64,000 nt of DNA from assembly GCA_009377475.1 (NCBI GenBank), contig WHTY01000005.1:31721-95720 (forward strand), read 5' to 3'. A program made the position numbers and the translations under genes. The DNA comes from Actinophytocola sp. GTDB taxonomy: Bacteria > Actinomycetota > Actinomycetes > Mycobacteriales > Pseudonocardiaceae. This document shows, piece by piece, positions 60,961-64,000 of this stretch (position 1 is its first letter; each line of letters begins with the position of its first letter). A model generated the notes under the pieces. That model was not told the origin of the DNA, made no database searches, and worked only from the letters and a program-made list of their open reading frames with translations.

Positions 60961-61650
60961 TTACGGCGTGTCCCTGAGCACGTAGCCGACGCCGCGCACG
61001 GTGTGGATCAGGCGCGGCTCGCCGTCCGCCTCGGTCTTGCGGCGCAGGTAACCGACGTAGACCTCGAGGGCGTTGCCCGACGTCGGGAAGTCGTAGCCCC
61101 AGACCTCTTCGAGGATCCTGCTGCGGGTGAGCACGTGCCTCGGATAGGTGAGCAGCAGCTCGAGCAGGGTGAACTCGGTGCGGGTGAGGCTGATCTCGCG
61201 GTCGCCCCTGCGGACCTCGCGGGTGACGGGGTCGAGGGTGAGGTCGGCGTAGCTGAGCGGTTTGACGTCCTGGGTGGCCCCGGTCTCGGCGGCAGAGCGG
61301 CGCAGCAGCGCGCGCAGCCTGGCGAGCAGTTCTTCCAGGGCGAACGGCTTGGGGAGGTAGTCGTCGGCGCCCGCGTCGAGGCCGGACACCCGGTCGGAGA
61401 CGGTGTCACGCGCGGTGAGGACCAGGATCGGCAGGTCGTCGCCGTCGCTGCGGAGCCTGCGCGCCACTTCGAGGCCGTCGAGACGGGGCATCATGACGTC
61501 GAGGACCATCGCGTCCGGCCGGTCGTTGGTGACGGCGGCGAGTGCTTGCTGGCCGTCGCTGGCCAGTTCGACGGTGTAGCCGTTGAACTCGAGCGAGCGG
61601 CGCAGGGATTCCCTGACCGCCCTGTCGTCGTCCACTACCAGGATGCGCAT
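60961..61650 (-). CDS. mprA: Response regulator MprA
   Basis: 229 residues. Receiver [54 protein letters not shown]; winged helix [34 protein letters not shown] and [23 protein letters not shown]. First gene of mprA-mprB-pepD; the system responds to envelope stress in mycobacteria. Confidence 0.93.
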   Translation of the reverse strand: MRILVVDDDRAVRESLRRSLEFNGYTVELASDGQQALAAVTNDRPDAMVLDVMMPRLDGLEVARRLRSDGDDLPILVLTARDTVSDRVSGLDAGADDYLPKPFALEELLARLRALLRRSAAETGATQDVKPLSYADLTLDPVTREVRRGDREISLTRTEFTLLELLLTYPRHVLTRSRILEEVWGYDFPTSGNALEVYVGYLRRKTEADGEPRLIHTVRGVGYVLRDTP

Positions 61651-61696
61651 GCACCCAGTGTTACCCGGCTGGCTGAGTGCCGCCTGAGAGGGCCGG

Positions 61697-62299
61697 TCAC
61701 GCTCCGCGCGCGACGGGGGCGTGCCACTGCCGCCACAGCGCGAGCAACCGCACCGCGACGACGATGCCGGAGGCCACCGCGAGCACCGGCGTCGCGGGCA
61801 GGTCAGCGAGGTGGCCGACGCCGACGAGCACCGCGCCGAGCAGGGCGGCCAGGGCGTAGATCTCGCGGCGCAGCACCAGCGGGATCTCGCCGACCAGCAG
61901 GTCGCGGATCGCGCCGCCGCCGATGCCGGTGGTCATGCCGACCAGGCAGGCGGTGTAGACGGGGGCGTCGAGGGCGAGCGCCACTGCGGTGCCCGACGTG
62001 GCGAACAGGCCGAGGCCGATGGCGTCGGCAACCAACATCGGACGTCGCAGCCGTGCCACCTGCGGGTGAAAGACGAACACCAGAAAGGCGGTCGCCGCGC
62101 CGGCCGCGAGGTACGGCCAAGTCCGGAGCGTGGTCGGCGGGTGGACGCCGAGCAGGACGTCGCGGATGATGCCGCCGCCGAGCGCGGTGGTGAGGCCGAG
62201 GACGATCACGCCGAAGACGTCGAGCCGTGCGCGCACGGCCGCGAGGGCGCCCGACGCGGCGAACGCGACGAGGCCTAGGAACTCCAGCGCGACCAGCAT
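61697..62299 (-). CDS. TRIC-type cation channel family protein
   Basis: 200 residues from the ATG at 62299, overlapping the upstream stop by one base (TGATG). Two repeats of three helices with [35 protein letters not shown] and [38 protein letters not shown]; the GGG-IRD motif is the family hallmark. Coupled to a response regulator gene. Confidence 0.93.
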   Translation of the reverse strand: MLVALEFLGLVAFAASGALAAVRARLDVFGVIVLGLTTALGGGIIRDVLLGVHPPTTLRTWPYLAAGAATAFLVFVFHPQVARLRRPMLVADAIGLGLFATSGTAVALALDAPVYTACLVGMTTGIGGGAIRDLLVGEIPLVLRREIYALAALLGAVLVGVGHLADLPATPVLAVASGIVVAVRLLALWRQWHAPVARGA

Positions 62300-62952
62300 C
62301 AACGCTCGAGTAAACCACCTCGGTAGGCCAGCAGCGCGGCCTGCACCCGGTTCGCGGCGCCGATCTTGGTGAGCACGGACGACACGTAACCCTTCACGGT
62401 GGCTTCTGACAGGAACAGCGTCGCGCCGATCTCCGAGTTGGACAGTCCCTGCGCGATGAGGGTGACGACCTCGCGTTCGCGTTCGGACAGCGAATGGAGC
62501 AGTTCCCGCGCGGGTTCGGCGGCGCGCTGCTCGTCGCGGTGAGCACGGACCATGCGGGCGGCCACGCCGGGGTCGAGAACGGCCCCACCGCGCGCCAGGT
62601 CCCGCACGGCCTGCACCAGCGGCGCGGGGCGGATGTCCTTGATCAGGAACCCCTGCGCGCCCATGCTCAGCGCGCGGGAGACGTAGGCGTCGATGTCGAA
62701 CGTCGTCAGCATGGCGGTGGCGGGCGGGTGCGGCAGCGCCATGATCGTGCGCAGCGCTTCGAGGCCGTCGTCGGCCGCGCTCATCTTGATGTCGAGCAGG
62801 ACGACGTCCGGGTGATGCAGCCGCGCCGCCTCGGCCGCCGCACCACCGTCAGCGGCCTCGGCCACGACCTCGATGCCCTCGGCGCCCGACAGCATCGTGC
62901 GCAGACTCGCGCGAACGAGTTCCTCGTCGTCCGCGAACATCACCCTGATCAT
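62299..62952 (-). CDS. NarL/LuxR-family response regulator, orphan
   Basis: 217 residues. Receiver VMFADDEELVRASL, VVLLDIKMSAADDG (phospho-Asp), MLTTFD, LIKDIRPAPL; LuxR helix-turn-helix LSEREREVVTLIAQGLSNSEIGATLFLSEATVKGYVSSVLTKIG. Its usual sensor kinase gene is absent; debris of other genes follows upstream, so a partner may have been lost. Confidence 0.93.
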   Translation of the reverse strand: MIRVMFADDEELVRASLRTMLSGAEGIEVVAEAADGGAAAEAARLHHPDVVLLDIKMSAADDGLEALRTIMALPHPPATAMLTTFDIDAYVSRALSMGAQGFLIKDIRPAPLVQAVRDLARGGAVLDPGVAARMVRAHRDEQRAAEPARELLHSLSEREREVVTLIAQGLSNSEIGATLFLSEATVKGYVSSVLTKIGAANRVQAALLAYRGGLLER

Positions 62953-63046
62953 TGCGCTCCTCCGACTCGTCCCTCGATGGTGTGATGAGGCTACTTAGAG
63001 AGACGTCGTTGATGGCCAGGAATTACGGCTGGGACGGAGAGCAGGG

Positions 63047-63540
63047 CTATTTGGATCGTATGGCGCCGATGGCAGCTGCCGCGACGGCGAGCAACCCCAA
63101 CCATTGCCGGGCTGCGAGGTCTTGGCCAAGGAGAACCAGCCCTACCAGCCCCCGACCATGGGCTCCAGACTCGTCAAGACACCGAAAACTCGGGGCGGAA
63201 GTCGCCGCAGCGCCTCCAGGTGGCAGGTGTAGGGCAGCACACTGGACAGCACCGCGACGATCGCCGCGAGCGCGATCGTCTCCGGTTCGAGCAGCGCGGC
63301 GCCGGCCTGGGAGATCCCATACGGGACGCTGAGCAGCGCTCCCCAAGCGACGGCAAGGGCGAGTCCGCTCCCGTCCTTCACGCGCATGGCCAGCCGCTTG
63401 CCGACGAGAATGTACCCGCCCCAGCAACAGCCTGCCAGCATTGCGAAACCGGATCCGAGCGCGTCCAGTCCGGTCCCTGAGTACCCGAGCAAGACCACGC
63501 CCGCGGCGGCACAGCACGCCCACACCTTGGACACCTCATC
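63047..63540 (-). pseudogene. EamA/RhtA-type transporter remnant, 5'-truncated and frameshifted
   Basis: Only the second half of a ten-TM transporter is left: VWACCAAAGVVLLGYSGTGLDALGSGFAMLAGCCWGGYILVGKRL, LSSVLPYTCHLEALRRLPPRVFGVLTSLEPMVG, then after a frame change LVGLVLLGQDLAARQWLGLLAVAAAAIGAIRSK. The change maps to a run of five C (63149-63153), where six would restore the frame. No start is available. Confidence 0.85.
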
Positions 63541-63668
63541 CGACCTCGGCGAGCACCTCGTGAAAACGTCGAAGTTGGTGACGATGTTCTGCACGTCGTC
63601 GGAGCGTCGAGCGCGCCGATCAGCTTGAACACCTTCCCTGCCCCGTCGGCCTCGAGCGGGACACTCAC
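63536..63668 (-). pseudogene. YebC/PmpR C-terminal fragment with two frame changes
   Basis: Across frames the minus strand reads VPLEADGAGKVFKLIGALD, SDDVQNIVTNFDV and EVLAEVG followed by a stop, the C-terminus of the YebC family. Frame changes fall between LD and SDD, and between FDV and EVL. It abuts the transporter remnant. Confidence 0.75.
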
Positions 63669-63794
63669 CGACGGCCATCCCTCACCGCTCGACCACCCGG
63701 GTCGACAAGACCAAGATCCGCTATTCGTCGCACACCCGCTTCGGAATGCCCGCGACGATGGCGTCAGACGGACCAGCTACGCTGGGAGCGCAAG

Positions 63795-63867
63795 CCCTCG
63801 TAGCTCAGGGGATAGAGCACCGCTCTCCTAAAGCGGGTGTCGCAGGTTCGAATCCTGCCGGGGGCAC
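63795..63867 (+). tRNA. tRNA-Arg (CCT anticodon)
   Basis: 73 nt. GCCCTCG pairs with CGGGGGC, the anticodon stem CCGCT/AGCGG holds CTCCTAA (anticodon CCT) and the T-arm is GCAGGTTCGAATCCTGC. CCA is not encoded (ACCG follows). Gene remnants lie just upstream. Confidence 0.95.
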
Positions 63868-64000
63868 CGATCCAGCCAGTGTGCGAACCTTTCGCTCCGT
63901 AGTCGATGTGCCGGGGGTGGAGGTGCGCTGGCTGGGGATCTTCGGGTCGCTGGGGATGATGAAGGTGGGTGCGGCCTTTTCTCGGCCGGTGATGTCGACG
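63868..64000 (+). other. Open frame running off the window end
   Basis: A GTG-started frame reads VRTFRSVVDVPGVEVRWLGIFGSLGMMKVGAAF to the edge without a stop. I do not recognise it. A second frame is also open, so coding is not established. Confidence 0.25.

Overview
The window is high-GC actinobacterial chromosome with heavy GTG/TTG start use. Gene order at both ends matches the mycobacterial block that runs from mprAB-pepD through galU to metG-tatD-rpfB-ksgA. The protein content (EBO-type operon, SepX/GlpR, mannosyltransferase Pmt) and the dispersed short repeats suggest a Pseudonocardiaceae-like soil actinomycete. This placement is inferred from the sequence and memory; no database was searched.

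Layout. 1-10.7 kb is conserved core: ksgA (cut by the window edge), rpfB, tatD, metG, pabB, an MFS pump, rsmI, pmt. 10.8-14.7 kb carries a Trk/Ktr potassium system behind a 16-codon leader ORF, and a membrane Ser/Thr kinase. 14.8-20.4 kb holds a GH20 lipoprotein and two tandem secreted LVIVD-repeat proteins. 20.5-27.7 kb is a tightly overlapping seven-gene operon of the EBO metabolite-traffic type (inositol-phosphate synthase, EboC prenyltransferase, TIM-barrel protein, EboA, EboB, EboE, phosphodiesterase). 27.8-38.2 kb is a sugar uptake and oxidation regulon (PQQ-type dehydrogenase, two TIM-barrel isomerases, Gfo/Idh oxidoreductase, RbsABC-type transporter) with a divergent ROK repressor. 38.2-45.3 kb is accessory: a Rieske/membrane redox operon, a pRiA4b ORF-3-like gene, a Fic gene behind a perfect palindrome, two PPOX oxidoreductases, an HxlR regulator. 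45.3-53.5 kb returns to core: tRNA-Ala, sepX/glpR, acetyltransferase, glp, galU, 5-FTHF cyclo-ligase, a CIRCE-controlled FmdB/Ruc gene, a SAF protein, mscL, moaB. 53.6-57.9 kb is a decaying glycosylation and two-component locus. 58-61.7 kb is pepD-mprB-mprA. 61.7-64 kb has a TRIC channel, an orphan response regulator, two gene remnants and tRNA-Arg.

The most unusual content is non-genic. A 21-bp minisatellite occurs at four loci; its unit encodes a heptad like AVSPVPD. One array sits in frame inside ksgA just before the NLPYN motif, and another replaces the middle of a DUF2064-like gene. A second 21-bp family occurs at two loci. A palindromic element of exactly 48 bp, bounded by GATC, occurs at four loci, three of them between convergent genes. 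Two other inverted-repeat families flank genes. Several genes in the 53.6-57.9 kb and 63.0-63.7 kb stretches are broken by identifiable small lesions, including a 10-bp tandem duplication in a histidine kinase.
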